64,000 nt of DNA from Polyangium jinanense (lineage in GTDB: Bacteria; Myxococcota; Polyangia; Polyangiales; Polyangiaceae): positions 1 through 64,000 of the forward strand of contig NZ_JAGTJJ010000013.1 of NCBI RefSeq assembly GCF_028435365.1, in the 5' to 3' direction. A model generated the notes under the pieces. The model saw only the letters and a list, made by a program, of their open reading frames with translations. It was not told the DNA's origin and made no database searches. The position numbers and the translations under genes are program-made. How positions within the stretch are numbered: the first letter of the stretch is position 1; every line of letters starts with the position of its first letter. Below, piece after piece: positions 7,729 through 19,500 of this stretch.

Positions 7729-9804
7729 ATGACGACCCGAACCCAGGCTCGTCCGCTTTTCGAGCGCGCCATCGTCGGCCGCGCCGCCGTCGACGCCTTC
7801 CGGAAGCTCGATCCACGGCGGATGATCAAAAACCCGGTCATGTTCGTCGTGGAGGTCGGCAGCGCCTTCACCACGGTGCTGTTCCTCCACGCGGCGATCA
7901 CCGGACCTGGCGAAGCGCCCGCGGGGTTCATCCTCGCCGTTTCGCTGTGGCTCTGGTTCACCGTCCTCTTTGCGAATTTCGCCGAGGCGATGGCCGAAGG
8001 ACGCGGCAAGGCGCAGGCCGATGCGCTCCGAAAAACGCGCAAAAACGTGAGCGCCAAACGCCTGGATACGCCTCGACTCGACGCGCCGCGCGCCGAGGTG
8101 GACTCGTCGACGCTTCGCCGCGGGGACATCGTGCTCGTCGAAGCGGGAGATACCATTCCCAGCGACGGCGAGGTGCTCGAGGGCGTCGCGTCGGTCGACG
8201 AGAGCGCCATCACGGGCGAAAGCGCCCCCGTCATTCGCGAGAGCGGCGGGGACCGCAGCGCCGTCACCGGCGGGACCCGCGTGCTCTCGGACTGGCTCAT
8301 CGTGCGTATCACCGAGAACGCAGGCGAGACCTTCCTCGACCGCATGATCGCCATGGTCGAGGGCGCCAAGCGGAAGAAGACGCCGAACGAGATCGCGCTC
8401 GACATCCTGCTCGCGGCCTTGACCATCGTTTTTCTGCTCGCGACCGTGACGCTCCTGCCGTTCTCGAAATATGCCGTGCAGAGCTCCGGGCAAGGCGCGC
8501 CCGTGAGCCTCACCGTGCTCTGCGCATTGCTCGTTTGCCTCATTCCTACGACGATCGGCGGATTGCTCTCCGCGATCGGCATCGCGGGCATGGATCGAAT
8601 GGTCCAGGCGAACGTGATCGCCACGTCGGGGCGCGCCGTCGAGGCGGCCGGGGACGTGACCGTGCTGCTGCTCGACAAGACGGGCACGATCACGCTCGGC
8701 AATCGTCAGGCGACGGCGTTTTTGCCCGCGCCCGGCATCAAGGAGGGCGCGCTCGCGGACGCGGCGCAGCTCTCGTCGCTCGCGGACGAGACGCCGGAGG
8801 GTCGCAGCATCGTGGTGCTGGCGAAGGAGCGCTTTTCGCTGCGCGGTCGGGACGTGCACGCGCTCGGCGCGACGTTCGTGCCCTTCACCGCGCAGACGCG
8901 CATGAGCGGGGTCAACCTCGACGGGCGTAGCATCCGAAAAGGCGCGACGGATGCGATCACGCGCTTCGTCGAGGAGCAGAACGGCGTGGTCCCGGCCGAG
9001 GTGCGGCAGATCGTGGACGAGGTCGCGAAGCAGGGATCCACGCCGCTCGTCGTCGCCGAGGGAGCGCAGGTGCTCGGCGTCGTGCAGCTCAAGGACATCG
9101 TGAAGGGCGGGATCCAGGAGCGATTCGCGGAGCTGCGCCGCATCGGTATCCGCACGGTGATGATCACCGGCGACAACCCCCTCACCGCCGCGGCGATCGC
9201 GGCGGAGGCGGGCGTCGACGATTTCCTCGCCGAGGCGACGCCCGAACAAAAGCTCGCCATGATCCGCTCGTATCAGCGGGACGGGCACCTCGTCGCAATG
9301 ACGGGCGACGGGACGAACGACGCCCCGGCGCTCGCGCAGGCGGACGTGGCCGTGGCCATGAACACGGGCACACAAGCCGCGAAGGAGGCCGGGAACATGG
9401 TGGATCTCGACTCCAACCCGACGAAGCTGCTCGCCATCGTGGAGATCGGAAAGCAGATGCTGATGACGCGCGGCGCGCTGACGACGTTCAGCATCGCGAA
9501 CGACGTCTCGAAGTATTTCGCCATCATCCCGGCCGCGTTCGCCGCGACGTACCCCGCGCTCGGCGCGCTGAACGTGATGCGGCTGCATTCGCCGGCCACG
9601 GCGATCCTGTCGGCCGTGATCTTCAATGCGCTCGTCATCATCGCGCTCGTCCCCATCGCGCTCCGCGGCATTCGTTACCGGCCGGCGCCCGCGCCCGTGC
9701 TCCTCCGGCGGAATTTGCTCGTGTATGGCCTCGGCGGCGTGGTGCTGCCGTTCCCGTGCATCAAGCTCATCGACCTCGTGCTCGCGGCCCTCGGCGTCGG
9801 TTAA
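7729..9804 (+). CDS. kdpB: KdpB, P-type ATPase catalytic subunit
   Basis: The 691-aa protein is the ATP-hydrolysing subunit of KdpFABC. It has the actuator TGES motif (residues 162-165), the phosphorylation motif DKTGT (Asp316), the nucleotide-domain [10 protein letters not shown] and the hinge [17 protein letters not shown], all in P-type order. The length equals that of the family. The ATG at 7729 is 13 nt after kdpA and is preceded by GGAG. An in-frame ATG at 7675 lies inside kdpA and is rejected. Confidence 0.98.
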   Translation: MTTRTQARPLFERAIVGRAAVDAFRKLDPRRMIKNPVMFVVEVGSAFTTVLFLHAAITGPGEAPAGFILAVSLWLWFTVLFANFAEAMAEGRGKAQADALRKTRKNVSAKRLDTPRLDAPRAEVDSSTLRRGDIVLVEAGDTIPSDGEVLEGVASVDESAITGESAPVIRESGGDRSAVTGGTRVLSDWLIVRITENAGETFLDRMIAMVEGAKRKKTPNEIALDILLAALTIVFLLATVTLLPFSKYAVQSSGQGAPVSLTVLCALLVCLIPTTIGGLLSAIGIAGMDRMVQANVIATSGRAVEAAGDVTVLLLDKTGTITLGNRQATAFLPAPGIKEGALADAAQLSSLADETPEGRSIVVLAKERFSLRGRDVHALGATFVPFTAQTRMSGVNLDGRSIRKGATDAITRFVEEQNGVVPAEVRQIVDEVAKQGSTPLVVAEGAQVLGVVQLKDIVKGGIQERFAELRRIGIRTVMITGDNPLTAAAIAAEAGVDDFLAEATPEQKLAMIRSYQRDGHLVAMTGDGTNDAPALAQADVAVAMNTGTQAAKEAGNMVDLDSNPTKLLAIVEIGKQMLMTRGALTTFSIANDVSKYFAIIPAAFAATYPALGALNVMRLHSPATAILSAVIFNALVIIALVPIALRGIRYRPAPAPVLLRRNLLVYGLGGVVLPFPCIKLIDLVLAALGVG

Positions 9805-9816
9805 AAGGAATCGAAG

Positions 9817-10398
9817 ATGAAATCGCTCCTCCGCCCCGCGTTCACGCTGCTCGCCCTGTTCACGCTGCTCACGGGCGTCGTGTATCCGCTGCTCGTCACC
9901 ACGGTCGCTCGCGCGGCTTTCCCGGCGCAGGCGAATGGCAGCCTGATCCGCGAGGGAGAACGCGTGGTCGGCTCCGAGCTCATCGGGCAGCCGTTCGACG
10001 ATCCGCGGTATTTCTGGGGGCGCCCGTCCGCGACGCCGAGCCATCCCTACAATGCAGCGGCATCGAGCGGGTCGAACCTCGGGCCGACGAACCCGGCGCT
10101 GCGAGACGCCGTCGCGGCGCGGATCACGGCGCTCCGCGAGGCGGATCCGGGGAACACCACGCCGATCCCCGTCGACCTCGTCACGGCCTCGGGCAGCGGC
10201 CTCGACCCGCACATCTCGCCGGCCGCCGCCCATTTCCAGGTCGCCCGCGTCGCGCGCGCTCGCGGGCTCGACGTGGCGCGCGTCCGTGCCCTCGTCGACG
10301 CGCACGTGGAAGGCCGCGCCCTCGGCGTCCTCGGCGAGCCACGCGTGAACGTGTTACGCCTGAACCTCGCTCTCGATCACGCGGAAGCTCGTCCATGA
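9817..10398 (+). CDS. kdpC: KdpC, K+ ATPase subunit C
   Basis: The 193-aa protein has one N-terminal membrane helix ([21 protein letters not shown]) and a periplasmic domain with the family features [16 protein letters not shown] and the conserved segment [22 protein letters not shown]. KdpC works as a catalytic chaperone of KdpB. It starts 12 nt after kdpB behind an AAGGA ribosome binding site, and its stop overlaps the kdpD start. Confidence 0.98.
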   Translation: MKSLLRPAFTLLALFTLLTGVVYPLLVTTVARAAFPAQANGSLIREGERVVGSELIGQPFDDPRYFWGRPSATPSHPYNAAASSGSNLGPTNPALRDAVAARITALREADPGNTTPIPVDLVTASGSGLDPHISPAAAHFQVARVARARGLDVARVRALVDAHVEGRALGVLGEPRVNVLRLNLALDHAEARP

Positions 10399-13100
10399 CC
10401 GATCCCGACAGTCGACCCGATCCCGACGCGCTCGTTCGCCGTGCGAACGAAGAAGAGGGGCGCGAAAAACGCGCGCGGCTGCGTGTTTTCTTCGGGTTCG
10501 CCCCCGGCGTCGGGAAGACGTACCGCATGCTGCAGGTCGCACGCGAGCGGGCGCTCGAGCAAAAGGTCGACGTCGTCGCCGGGATCGTCGAGACACACGG
10601 GCGCGCGGAGACCGAGGCCTTGCTCGAAGGGCTCGACGTCTTGCCGCGGCGCAAGGTCGACTATCGCGGACGCACGCTTTCCGAGCTCGATCTCGACGCC
10701 GCGCTCGCGCGCCGGCCCGGGCTCCTCCTGCTCGACGAGCTCGCCCACACGAACGTCCCCGGCTCGCGGCACGCGAAGCGCTGGCAAGACGCGCTCGAGC
10801 TGCTCGACGCGGGCATCGACGTGTTCACGACCGTCAACGTGCAGCACGTGGAGAGCCTGAACGACGTCGTCGCGCAGATCACGGGCATCCAGGTCCGCGA
10901 GACGATCCCCGATTCGATCCTCGATCGCGCCGACGAGATCGAGCTCGTGGACATCGCGCCCGAAGAGCTGCTCGCGCGCCTGCGCGAAGGAAAGGTCTAT
11001 CTGCCGGAGCAGGCGAAGCGCGCTGCCGCGCATTTCTTCCAGCGCGGCAACCTGCTCGCGCTGCGCGAGCTCGCGCTGCGGCGCACGGCCGAGCGTGTCG
11101 ACGTGGACATGCGGGCGTATCGCGAGCAGCACGGCGTGATCACGCCGTGGCCAGCCGGCGAGCGCATCCTCGTGTGCATCAGCCCCGCGCCGAGCTCGGG
11201 ACGGCTCCTGCGCGCAGCGAGCCGCATGGCCGCGGGCCTGCGCGCGCCGTGGGTCGCCGCGTACGTCGAGTCGCCCGCGACGAAGACGCCGAGCGAGGCC
11301 GATCGGGCGCGGCTCGAAGCCCATTTGCGCCTCGCAGAGACGCTCGGGGCCGCGGTGACGAGGCTCTCCGGCGCGAGCATCTCGGAGGCGCTCCTGCGTT
11401 ACGCGCGCAAGCACAACGTCACGCGCATCATCATCGGCAAGCCGACCCATTCGCGCCTGCGCGACCGGCTGCGCGGCTCGCTGCTCGACGAGGTCGTGCG
11501 GGGCAGCGGGGACGTGGACGTGCACGTCATCAGCGGCAGCGAGAGCGCGGAGACGGCGCCCGTCCCGCCGGAATTGCCGAAGGAGCCGACGCGGCCCGTG
11601 ATGTACGGGTGGGCCGTTTTGCTCGTCGCGGCCACCACCGTGCTCGCGGAGGCCGTGCGCGCAATCTACCCGGTGCCCGATCTCGAAGTGCTTTACATGC
11701 TGGCCGTCATGCTCGCGGCGGTGCGCTTCGGGCGCGGCCCGTCCATCCTCGCGGCGGCGCTGGCGGTGGCTGGTTACGATTTCTTCTTCGTCCCGCCGTT
11801 CCACACGTTCGACGTGGCCGACGCGCGGTATCTCCTGACGTTCGCCATGATGTTCGGCGTCGGCCTGCTCCTCAGCCAGCTGACGGCCCGCATCCGGCGC
11901 CAGGAGCAAGACGCGCGGCATCGCGAGGCGCGGACGGCCGCGCTCTACGATCTCAGCCGGGATCTCGCGGCGGCGGACGATACCGGGGCCGTCGCTTCGG
12001 CCGTCGCGCGCCACGCCGAGCAGGTCTTCGAAGCGGCCGCGCACGTGCTGCAAGCCGCGGACGACGGCGCGCTCGGGACCGTCGCGGTCGCCCCGGCCAC
12101 GGCAACCCTCGATTCCGCCGATCTCGCGGTCGCCCGCTGGGCCTTCGAACACGCCCGTCCTTCGGGGCTCGGCACGGATACACTCCCGGGCTCGAAGGTC
12201 GTCTGTGCGCCCCTCTCCGTCCGGGGAGCGCCGCTCGGCGTGCTCGTGCTCGCGCCCAAAGGAGCGACGCCGCTCGGGGCCGAGCAGCGCGCGTTTCTCG
12301 ACGCGTTTCGCAGGCAGGCGGCATTCGCCTTCGAGCGCGTGCGGCTCACGAGCGAGGCGAACACCGCCGCCCTGCGCGCGAAGACGGAGGAAATGCGCAG
12401 CTCGCTGCTCTCGGCGGTCTCGCACGACCTGCGCACGCCGCTGTCGGCGATCACGGGCGCGGCCACGGCGATGCGCGACGACGGGGGGCTCGGCGCGCAC
12501 ACCCGCGCCGAGCTGCTCGAGTCGATCTGCGAGGAAGCCGAGCGGCTCGAAAGGCTGGTCGCGAACCTGCTCGACATGACCCGCCTCGAGGCGGGCCCGG
12601 TGGCGCTGAAGCGCGAATGGGTGCCGCTCGAAGAGCTCGTCGGCTCCGCGCTGACGCGGCTCGAACGAAAGCTCGGGGACCGGCCCGTGAACGTCGCGTT
12701 CGCCGAAGGATTACCGCTCCTGTCGGTGGATCCCGTACTCTTCGAGCAGGTGTTCATCAACCTCTTCGAGAATGCATCGCGGTACACGAGCCCCGGGTCT
12801 CCGATCGAGGTGCTCGCCCGCGGCGAGCCCGGCATGGTGATCGTCGAGGTGGCCGACGCGGGCCCAGGGCTGCCGCCGGGGAGCGAGTCGCGGATCTTCG
12901 AGAAGTTTTTCCGCGGAGGAAACACGGGCGCGGGCGGCGCAGGGCTCGGGCTCGCAATCTGCAAGGCGATCGTCGAGGCGCACGGCGGCACGATCACCGC
13001 CGAGAATCGCGCCTCCGGCGGCGCGAACTTTCGCATCCGCGTCCCGATCCCCGGCGTGGCCCCCACCGTCGCCGCGCACGCCCTGGAGGCCCAGCCATGA
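10395..13100 (+). CDS. kdpD: KdpD, K+/turgor-sensing histidine kinase
   Basis: The 901-aa sensor kinase has the full KdpD layout. An N-terminal KdpD domain carries Walker [10 protein letters not shown] (about residues 34-42) and Walker [19 protein letters not shown] universal-stress-protein-like domain (about 255-380) follows, then four close membrane helices (about 405-500), a GAF-like region, a HisKA box [13 protein letters not shown] with phospho-His677, and an HATPase domain with N-box NLFENASRY and [16 protein letters not shown]. The start ATG overlaps the kdpC stop (ATGA). The partner is kdpE, which overlaps its 3' end. Confidence 0.97.
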   Translation: MTDPDSRPDPDALVRRANEEEGREKRARLRVFFGFAPGVGKTYRMLQVARERALEQKVDVVAGIVETHGRAETEALLEGLDVLPRRKVDYRGRTLSELDLDAALARRPGLLLLDELAHTNVPGSRHAKRWQDALELLDAGIDVFTTVNVQHVESLNDVVAQITGIQVRETIPDSILDRADEIELVDIAPEELLARLREGKVYLPEQAKRAAAHFFQRGNLLALRELALRRTAERVDVDMRAYREQHGVITPWPAGERILVCISPAPSSGRLLRAASRMAAGLRAPWVAAYVESPATKTPSEADRARLEAHLRLAETLGAAVTRLSGASISEALLRYARKHNVTRIIIGKPTHSRLRDRLRGSLLDEVVRGSGDVDVHVISGSESAETAPVPPELPKEPTRPVMYGWAVLLVAATTVLAEAVRAIYPVPDLEVLYMLAVMLAAVRFGRGPSILAAALAVAGYDFFFVPPFHTFDVADARYLLTFAMMFGVGLLLSQLTARIRRQEQDARHREARTAALYDLSRDLAAADDTGAVASAVARHAEQVFEAAAHVLQAADDGALGTVAVAPATATLDSADLAVARWAFEHARPSGLGTDTLPGSKVVCAPLSVRGAPLGVLVLAPKGATPLGAEQRAFLDAFRRQAAFAFERVRLTSEANTAALRAKTEEMRSSLLSAVSHDLRTPLSAITGAATAMRDDGGLGAHTRAELLESICEEAERLERLVANLLDMTRLEAGPVALKREWVPLEELVGSALTRLERKLGDRPVNVAFAEGLPLLSVDPVLFEQVFINLFENASRYTSPGSPIEVLARGEPGMVIVEVADAGPGLPPGSESRIFEKFFRGGNTGAGGAGLGLAICKAIVEAHGGTITAENRASGGANFRIRVPIPGVAPTVAAHALEAQP

Positions 13101-13813
13101 CCGACTTCCGCCCGCTGGTGCTCCTCGTCGAGGACGAGCCCCAAATGCGAAGGTTCATGCGCGCGACGCTCACGTCGCACGGGTATCGGCTCCTCGAAGC
13201 GGGCAGCGCCGCAGAGGCGCTCATGCTCGCGAGCACGCACAATCCCGAGCTCTTGCTGCTCGATCTGGGCCTGCCGGACGGCGACGGAATCGACCTGACG
13301 CGAAGGATCCGCGAATGGGGCCGGATGCCCGTGATCGTCATCTCGGCGCGCGGGCGCGAGGACGACAAGGTGGCCGCACTCGACGCGGGAGCGGACGATT
13401 ACCTGACAAAACCCTTCGGCGTGAACGAGCTACTCGCGCGGATGCGGGTCGCGCTGCGGCACGCGCACGCGGGCGGGGCACAGAGCGCGGCGCAGACGAT
13501 CGAGATCGGGGATGTCGAAATCGATCTCGTGCGGCGCGAGGTAAAAAAGGGGGGCCAGGAAGTGCACCTCACGCCGATCGAATACAAGCTCCTCGTGCTG
13601 CTGGCGCAGAACGCCGGCAAGGTGCTGACGCACCAGCACATTTTGAAGGAGGTCTGGGGGCCGGCATACGCGAACCAGCCCCATTACGTCCGGGTCCACA
13701 TGGCCGAGCTGCGCAAGAAGATCGAAGCGAACCCGGCGCGGCCCAAATTGCTCGTGACGGAGCCGGGCGTCGGATATCGGCTGCGGGATCGAGGGGGCGA
13801 CGCGGGGGCGTGA
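13097..13813 (+). CDS. kdpE: KdpE, OmpR-family response regulator
   Basis: The 238-aa regulator has a receiver domain with acidic residues VEDEP, phospho-acceptor Asp56 (LLLLDLGLPDGDG), a switch residue in VISARG and a Lys in DYLTKPF. A winged-helix DNA-binding domain (about 135-235) includes TPIEYKLLVLLAQNAGKVLTH and VRVHMAELRKKIE. Phosphorylated KdpE is expected to activate this operon, probably through the direct repeat at 4283-4303. The gene overlaps kdpD by ATGA and is the last gene of the operon. Confidence 0.97.
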   Translation: MTDFRPLVLLVEDEPQMRRFMRATLTSHGYRLLEAGSAAEALMLASTHNPELLLLDLGLPDGDGIDLTRRIREWGRMPVIVISARGREDDKVAALDAGADDYLTKPFGVNELLARMRVALRHAHAGGAQSAAQTIEIGDVEIDLVRREVKKGGQEVHLTPIEYKLLVLLAQNAGKVLTHQHILKEVWGPAYANQPHYVRVHMAELRKKIEANPARPKLLVTEPGVGYRLRDRGGDAGA

Positions 13814-13825
13814 CGCGTCCGGGAC

Positions 13826-13859
13826 CGGAAAATTTCCCTGCGCCCGGGGAAAAATTCCC
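13826..13859 (+). promoter_or_regulatory. Twin near-palindromic activator sites upstream of the lipoprotein gene
   Basis: Two short dyads lie 21 bp apart centre to centre: CGGAAAATTTCCC (13826-13838) and GGGAAAAATTCCC (13847-13859). The same pair, in the opposite order, is found at 22286-22320. In both places they stand about 54 and 75 bp upstream of the GG of a GG-N10-GC promoter. This is typical of upstream activating sites for NtrC-family regulators, and such a regulator is encoded at 23970-25337. Confidence 0.75.
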
Positions 13860-13905
13860 ACACGGGACGTCACCCGCGCGTGCGGGATCCCCGCGCTTCC
13901 CGCCG

Positions 13906-13921
13906 TGGCATGCTCTCTGCT
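13906..13921 (+). promoter_or_regulatory. Sigma54 (-24/-12) promoter of the Cys-rich lipoprotein gene
   Basis: TGGCATGCTCTCTGCT has GG (13907-13908) and GC (13919-13920) separated by exactly ten bases, and differs little from the TGGCACG-N4-TTGCT consensus. It lies in CGCCGTGGCATGC, a 13-mer repeated exactly at 22361-22373. Transcription should start near 13932, leaving room for the GGAGG site at 13939-13943 before the GTG at 13952. Confidence 0.75.
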
Positions 13922-13951
13922 CTTGCGAACGAGCGTTTGGAGGTCCACCAC

Positions 13952-14242
13952 GTGAAACCTTCCTTCACACGCTGGTTCGTTGTTTCCGTCGGAATGCTCG
14001 TCGCATGGGCCGCCTGTGTGCCCGAGCCGAAATCGGTGCCGTGCTCGAACCAGGGCGACTGCGAGGGCAAAAACGCCGCGTTCCAGTACTGCCTCGAAAG
14101 CCGCTGCGTCGAATGCGTGAGCGACGCGAGCTGCGGTGTGGGCAATGCCTGTGTCGACGGCGTCTGCGAGCGCTCCTGCAGGGACGGTCGTGATTGCCTC
14201 GACGGCTACGCCTGCACGAGCACCCGCTGCACACGTCTCTGA
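13952..14242 (+). CDS. Small Cys-rich secreted protein, probable lipoprotein
   Basis: The 96-aa product begins with a basic tip and hydrophobic segment (MKPSFTRWFVVSVGMLVAWAAC) that ends in a Cys, so it is a likely lipoprotein, although the lipobox (WAAC) is imperfect. The mature part has about eleven Cys in short knots such as CVECVSDASCG and SCRDGRDCLDGYAC, a style common in myxobacterial surface proteins. Start GTG 13952 is set by GGAGG eight bases upstream. It is downstream of a sigma54 promoter and twin activator sites matching those of the two-component operon at 22.4 kb, so it is probably a target of that system. Its function is unknown. Confidence 0.75.
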   Translation: MKPSFTRWFVVSVGMLVAWAACVPEPKSVPCSNQGDCEGKNAAFQYCLESRCVECVSDASCGVGNACVDGVCERSCRDGRDCLDGYACTSTRCTRL

Positions 14243-14257
14243 GCATCCTCCCGTCCT

Positions 14258-15928
14258 TCACGAACCCATGGCCCGCGCGAGCACCGCCGGCGCCGAGAGC
14301 CTTCCCGAGACGCGCTCGCGGCGGCGCACCTCCGCCGCGTCCACGAGCATCCGTCCGGCCCAGCGATAGACGTTGAATTCGGAGACCATGCGGCGCATGG
14401 ACGACATCCGCTCGCGTTGCTCGTCCTCGGGCATGCGAAGCGCCGCGGCCATCGCGTCGCCGGCCTGGCCGAGGTCGTACGGATTGACGATGAGCGCCTC
14501 GGTCAGATCGCGCGCCGCCCCGGTGAACTGGCTCAGAACGAGCACGCCGAGCTCGTCGTCACGCGCCGCGACAAACTCCTTGGCCACGAGGTTCATGCCG
14601 TCGTGGAGGCTCGACACGTAACAAAGCTCGGCCGCGCGGTAATAACGGAAGACCGTGGGAGGCTCGTGGTGCGAGCGCAGGAGAATGATGGGGCGGTAGT
14701 CGCCCTTCCCCCACCGCGCGTTGATCTCGTCGGCCAGGGCCTCGACGCGATCGTTCAGCTCGCGGTAACGGGCGATCTTGGTGCGGCTCGGCGCGGCAAG
14801 CTGGACGAAGGTGAAACGGCCGCGGAACTCCGGGTATCGTGAAAGGAGCTCGTCGACTGCCTGGAGGCGCTCCTCGATGCCTTTCGTGTAATCGAGCCGA
14901 TCGATGCCAACGCCGAGGAGCGCGTCCGCGGGCAAACCGAGCTCCTTGCGCACGGAGGCGCGGCACTCCGCCACGGACGGCAGCTCCTCGAGCCAGTGCA
15001 CGGGCCATTCGATGGAGATCGGGTACGGCCGGACCAGGCTCCGCCGCGCCCCCTGGACGACCGCGTTCGCCTCCCGGTCGATGCGGCTCTCCATGAACGT
15101 GTCGACCGCGTCGATGAAGTTGTTGCAATGCTCTCGGGTGTGAAACCCGACGATGCTCGATCCGAGGAGCCCCGAGATGATCTCCTCGCGCCAGGGGCAA
15201 ATGCCGATCCGCTCGGCGCTCGGCCAGGGGATGTGCCAGAAGGTCAGGATCGTCGCACGCGGGAGGCGCTCGCGGATCATGCGGGGGGCGAGCGCGAAAT
15301 GGTAGTCCTGCACCAGGATGATCGGGTCCTCGGTGTCGACCTCCTCGCAGACCGCGTCCGCGAACTTACGGTTCACGCGGACGTAATGCTCCCAGTCCTC
15401 GGCCCGGAACACCGGGCGCGCATGCGCCACGTGGCAAAGCGGCCAGAGCCCCTCGTTCGAGAAGCCGTAATAATACCCGTTCTCCTCAGCGTCGCTGAGC
15501 CAGACGCGTCGAATGCTGTAGGACTCCTCCCCGGGCGGGACTTTTACGTGGCCGCGAGCATCCGAGGTCTCCTTGTCGGCGCTCCCGCTCCCGTGCGCGA
15601 CCCATACCCCGGAGCAGGCGCGCATGACGGGCTCGAGCGCGGTCACGAGGCCACTCGCGGGGTGCAGGACCCGCACGCCAGTGGGCGTTTTGTCGTGAAT
15701 GTAGGGCTCGCGGTTCGCGAGGATGATGACGCGCTCGCCTTCGAGGTGCGTCGTGAGCGTGGATCGCAATCGCGAAGGATTCCAGGGGCCGCCCCGCGCC
15801 TCGCGATCGCGCTCGCTGGCGAGGCGCCGGGCGAGCTCCCGCACGTCCCCGACGAGCGGCTTGAAATCACGCGTCACCTCGCCCGACAAGGCGCGCCGCA
15901 GCTCCGAGGTCCATACACGAAAGGCCAA
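14258..15928 (-). CDS. otsA: Trehalose-6-phosphate synthase (GT20), C-terminal part of a frameshifted fusion
   Basis: This frame encodes a full GT20 catalytic domain that joins glucose from UDP-glucose to glucose-6-phosphate. Signatures are ILANREP near the N-terminus, [39 protein letters not shown] and the donor-binding [13 protein letters not shown]. The drawn start is a TTG at 15928 with no ribosome binding site, and its first residues [14 protein letters not shown] look like the continuation of the membrane sensor encoded in the neighbouring frame (15874-16488). The two were probably one protein of about 750 aa, split by a single-base deletion near 15930-15935. No trehalose phosphatase gene is seen in the window. 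It is convergent with the lipoprotein gene. Confidence 0.9.
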   Translation of the reverse strand: MAFRVWTSELRRALSGEVTRDFKPLVGDVRELARRLASERDREARGGPWNPSRLRSTLTTHLEGERVIILANREPYIHDKTPTGVRVLHPASGLVTALEPVMRACSGVWVAHGSGSADKETSDARGHVKVPPGEESYSIRRVWLSDAEENGYYYGFSNEGLWPLCHVAHARPVFRAEDWEHYVRVNRKFADAVCEEVDTEDPIILVQDYHFALAPRMIRERLPRATILTFWHIPWPSAERIGICPWREEIISGLLGSSIVGFHTREHCNNFIDAVDTFMESRIDREANAVVQGARRSLVRPYPISIEWPVHWLEELPSVAECRASVRKELGLPADALLGVGIDRLDYTKGIEERLQAVDELLSRYPEFRGRFTFVQLAAPSRTKIARYRELNDRVEALADEINARWGKGDYRPIILLRSHHEPPTVFRYYRAAELCYVSSLHDGMNLVAKEFVAARDDELGVLVLSQFTGAARDLTEALIVNPYDLGQAGDAMAAALRMPEDEQRERMSSMRRMVSEFNVYRWAGRMLVDAAEVRRRERVSGRLSAPAVLARAMGS

Positions 15929-16488
15929 CCGCTCGCGATCATCGTGATGGTGGCCGCGCCGAGCGAGAGCACGAAAAACGCCACGAGGAGAAGGTTTCGC
16001 GTGGTCGCCTCACGCCGCTCCAGATAGCTGAGATCGTGCACGAGGAGCACGCGCCCGAGGGGTTGGCCCTCGGGCCCGACCGTGACCGCGCTGAGGTGCA
16101 CGCGGCCGCCAGGCAGCGCTTCGGTCGTCGTCCAGGGGTTCGCCTCCGCGCCCTCCTTCTCGATGCGCGCGAGGACCCAGCGGCAGCCGTAATCGAGCGG
16201 ATACGCGGCCGTCGCGGCGAGGCGCTGGCCGTCGAGCGTGCACGCGGCGGCGCCCATGACGCGCTCGTCCCGGGTGATGTCCTCCAGGGCGTCCACGAGG
16301 CCCTCATGGCCGAGCTCCCAGTTCCGCGCGAGGAGCTGCTTGGTGGCGGTCACGACGAACAGAGAACGTGCGCGCAAATCCGACTCGAACCAGCGGTGCG
16401 TCGTGCGCGTCAAGGCGACGTACCCGACCGCGGTGATCAGGGCGAGCCCGCACAAAAGGAGCAGCAAGAATCGCAACAGGCGAGGCAT
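15874..16488 (-). CDS. Membrane sensor region, N-terminal part of the frameshifted OtsA fusion
   Basis: The frame encodes an N-terminal helix (LLRFLLLLLCGLALITAVGYVAL), an extracytoplasmic domain of about 125 residues and a second helix (NLLLVAFFVLSLGAATITMIA). After MIAS the frame runs into an unconvincing Cys/Arg tail, whereas the overlapping frame continues plausibly as [12 protein letters not shown]. The start ATG at 16488 has GGGGGA upstream, and a GTG at 16503 is an alternative. It begins 22 nt after the RND pump gene, so it belongs to the efflux operon. It probably gives membrane anchoring or sensing to the trehalose-6-phosphate synthase. The ligand is unknown. Confidence 0.65.
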   Translation of the reverse strand: MPRLLRFLLLLLCGLALITAVGYVALTRTTHRWFESDLRARSLFVVTATKQLLARNWELGHEGLVDALEDITRDERVMGAAACTLDGQRLAATAAYPLDYGCRWVLARIEKEGAEANPWTTTEALPGGRVHLSAVTVGPEGQPLGRVLLVHDLSYLERREATTRNLLLVAFFVLSLGAATITMIASGWPFVYGPRSCGAPCRAR

Positions 16489-16510
16489 GAGTCCCCCATT
16501 CACCTACGGT

Positions 16511-19500
16511 TCATTCGACGGAAAGCACGTCCTCGGGACTTCGTTTGGCCAGGAAAACGAACATCGAAGGCACGAGGAAAAGCGACAGGAAGGTGGACGA
16601 AGCAAGGCCGCCGGTGACGGCAAGCGCAAGCGGGCGGTTCGACTCCGTCCCGTGCTCGAGGCCGAGCGCGGTCGGGAGCAAGCTGATGATGGTGGCGAGG
16701 CTCGTCATGGCGATGGGGCTGAATCGAGCGCGTCCTGCCTCGACGGCCGCTTCGAGGAGGTCCTTGCCCGACTGGAACGACCGATTCGCATGGTCGACGA
16801 GCAGAATGCCGTTCGACACGGCGATGCCGATGACCATGAGGACCCCCATCAACGCGGGAATGGAAAAGCCTTCGCGCGCGCCGAGGAGCGCCGCGACGAT
16901 ACCGACGAGGCATGCAGGGATCGTGAACAACATGACGAGCGGCAGCCGGAGCGACTTGAACTGAATGGTCATGATCATGAAGACGACCATGACGGCGAGG
17001 CCGAGCGCGATCCCGAGGCCGCCGAAGGTCGTGCGCATCAACTCGACCTGCCCGGCCATGGCGAATCGCACGTCGTGGGTGCGTGGATCCTGCTCGAGCC
17101 GCGCTTCGAGATCGGCGGCGGCGCTGCCGAGATCCCGCCCCTCGGTCTGCATGAGGACGTGCGCGACGCGCTGGAGGTGGTTGCGCTCGATGGAGATTGG
17201 GCCTGCCGATCGCTCGATCGCGCCATAACTGCCGAGGGTGACGGCGCCCGAGGAGAGCGCGCGGATCGGGATTTCGCGCAGCCGGTCGGCCTCGCTCACG
17301 ACCCCGCGATCGTAGGCGGTGACCACGTAATACGACTGGCCATTCGAGCCGTCGACCCAGACCGAGGGTGCATTGATGTTCCCGAGCGTCGCTTCGAGCG
17401 TCGTTTGCGCCGCGGCGCGCGCCGTCACGCCGACGAGGCCCGCCTCCTGCCTGTCGGTGGCCACGCGGAGCTCGGGGTAATCGAGCTGCAAGGTCGTATA
17501 GATGTCACGGACGCCCGGCACGGTCCGCGCGACCTCGGCGGCGGCGCGGGCCTGGGCGTCGAGCTCTTCGAGGTTGTCCCCGCGCACCTCGACGACGAGC
17601 GGGGCCATGTATCCATTCGAGAAGACGCTGGCCACGAGCCCGCCGGGGGCCTGCAAGAAATCCACACCGGGGAAACGCCGCGCGAGGATTGCGCGCATCA
17701 TGTCGGCGATTTCGCGCTGCGAGTGCTTGCGTTTCTCGGGCGGCACGAGCGCGACACGCAAAAAACCCATGTGCGGGCCGGCGTTCGGGCTGTTCATCTT
17801 CGCGCGGGCCTTGCTGGGAGCTCCAACGTTCATGAGCACGAGCTCGACCTCGTCCCTGGGCAATTCCTCCCGGAGCGCCTGCCCGATCTCCTGGAACACG
17901 CGCGTCGACTCTTCGAGCGAGGTCCCGGGCGCGAGGCGGACGTAGACGCGCTCCATCGATTCGTCGATCTCGGGGAAAAACGCGCTCGGGAGCCGCGACG
18001 CGCCATAAACGCTGCCCGCGACGAGCACGACGGTCGCGAGGACGACGGCGCCCCGGTGGAAGAGCGCCACGCGGAGCGCCGCCGCGTACGCCCCCGCGAG
18101 CCTTTCGACGGCTCGTTCGAGCGTACGCGCGAGTTTTCCCGGTTCGTCGTGGCCGAGCAGGTAACGGCAGGCGACGGGCGTCACCAGCATGCTCACGAAA
18201 TATCCGGCGACCATCGCGGATGCGACGGTGAGCGCGAGGGGCGAGAAGAGCTTCTTCGCAAGTCCCGTCAGGAGGACGACCGGCAGGAGCACCGCAATGG
18301 TACAGAGCGAAGCGGCGAGCGCGGGCCCGGCGACGAGGTTCGCGCCCCGGAGCGCCGCCGTCGCGTCGTCCTCGCCGGCGATGCGCCTGCGATGGATCGA
18401 TTCGAGCACGACGACCGAGATGTCGACGAGCGGCCCCATGGCCAGCGTCAGCCCGCCCAGCGTGAATGCATTGAGCGATTGGCCCGTCGCGTAAAGGACG
18501 AGCAGGATGACCGCGAAGCTCAGCGGCACGGAAATGGCCGCGATGAGCACCGAGCGCCCGCTCTGCAGGAAGATCAGGATGACCCCCGCGATGAGGAAGA
18601 GCGCCTGCACGATCTCGCGCCCGAGCCCCTTCATCGCGCCCTCGACGAACGTCGATTGATCGAAGATGGGCTGCACGACCATCCCGGGGGGGAGCTCGGG
18701 CAGGTGCGCGAGCGCCTCGCGGATCGATTCCACGATCTGCACGGTGTTTCCGCCGGGAATCCGGAGCACGTTGAGGTACACGGCGGGTTTCCCGTCGACG
18801 GAGACGAACTGCGTGGGGAGCGTTCCGCCGTCCTCGACCGTGGCCACGTCGCGCACCAGCACCGGGTGCCCATTCACGACCTTCACCACGGACTCGCCGA
18901 TGTCCGAGACGCGCGGCGCGACCGCATTCGTGTAGACGTTCGCCTCGAAGCCCGCGGCCATGAAGCGGCCCGACGGCAGGAGCGCGTTCGCTTTGTCTAC
19001 CGCGGCGGCGATCTCGCTCGAGGTCACGCCGCGCGCCTGGGCGCGCACCGGATCGACGACGACGTTGATCTGGCGCTCGCGGCCGCCGTTCGGCGAAGCG
19101 CTGGCGACGCCCGGGATCCCCTCGATGATGGGCTCCACGGTGTTGACCGCGAAATCATAAAGCTGCGGTCCGCTCAGCCCGCCGCCATGAACCGCGATCT
19201 GGATGAGGGGCGCGTTCGAGGGATCGTATTGCAAGACGAACGGCGGTAGGACACCGAGCGTCTTCGGCACGGACGACATCGCAAACGCGACCTGCTGCTG
19301 CACGAGCGATTGCGCGGCGTTGAGGTCGGTCCCCCATTTCAGCCACACATAGATGATGCTGAGGCTGTTTCGAGATTCGCTCTTGATGTGGTCGACGCCG
19401 GGCGTGGCGGCGATGAACTTTTCGAGCCGCCACGTGATCGTCTTCTCGACGTCCTTGGGTCCGAGCCCAGAGGCGAGCGTGCCGACGATGAGCACGGGCG

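Noticed and set aside
5952..8702. Leftward open frame of 916 codons opposite kdpA and kdpB
   Set aside because: It is a shadow frame caused by high third-position GC. It has low-complexity Ser/Arg composition, and the opposite strand encodes unmistakable Kdp proteins.
16238..19249. Rightward open frame of 1003 codons opposite the RND pump gene
   Set aside because: Composition is Arg/His/Asp/Gly without any fold signature, and it lies antisense to a clear 12-helix pump.
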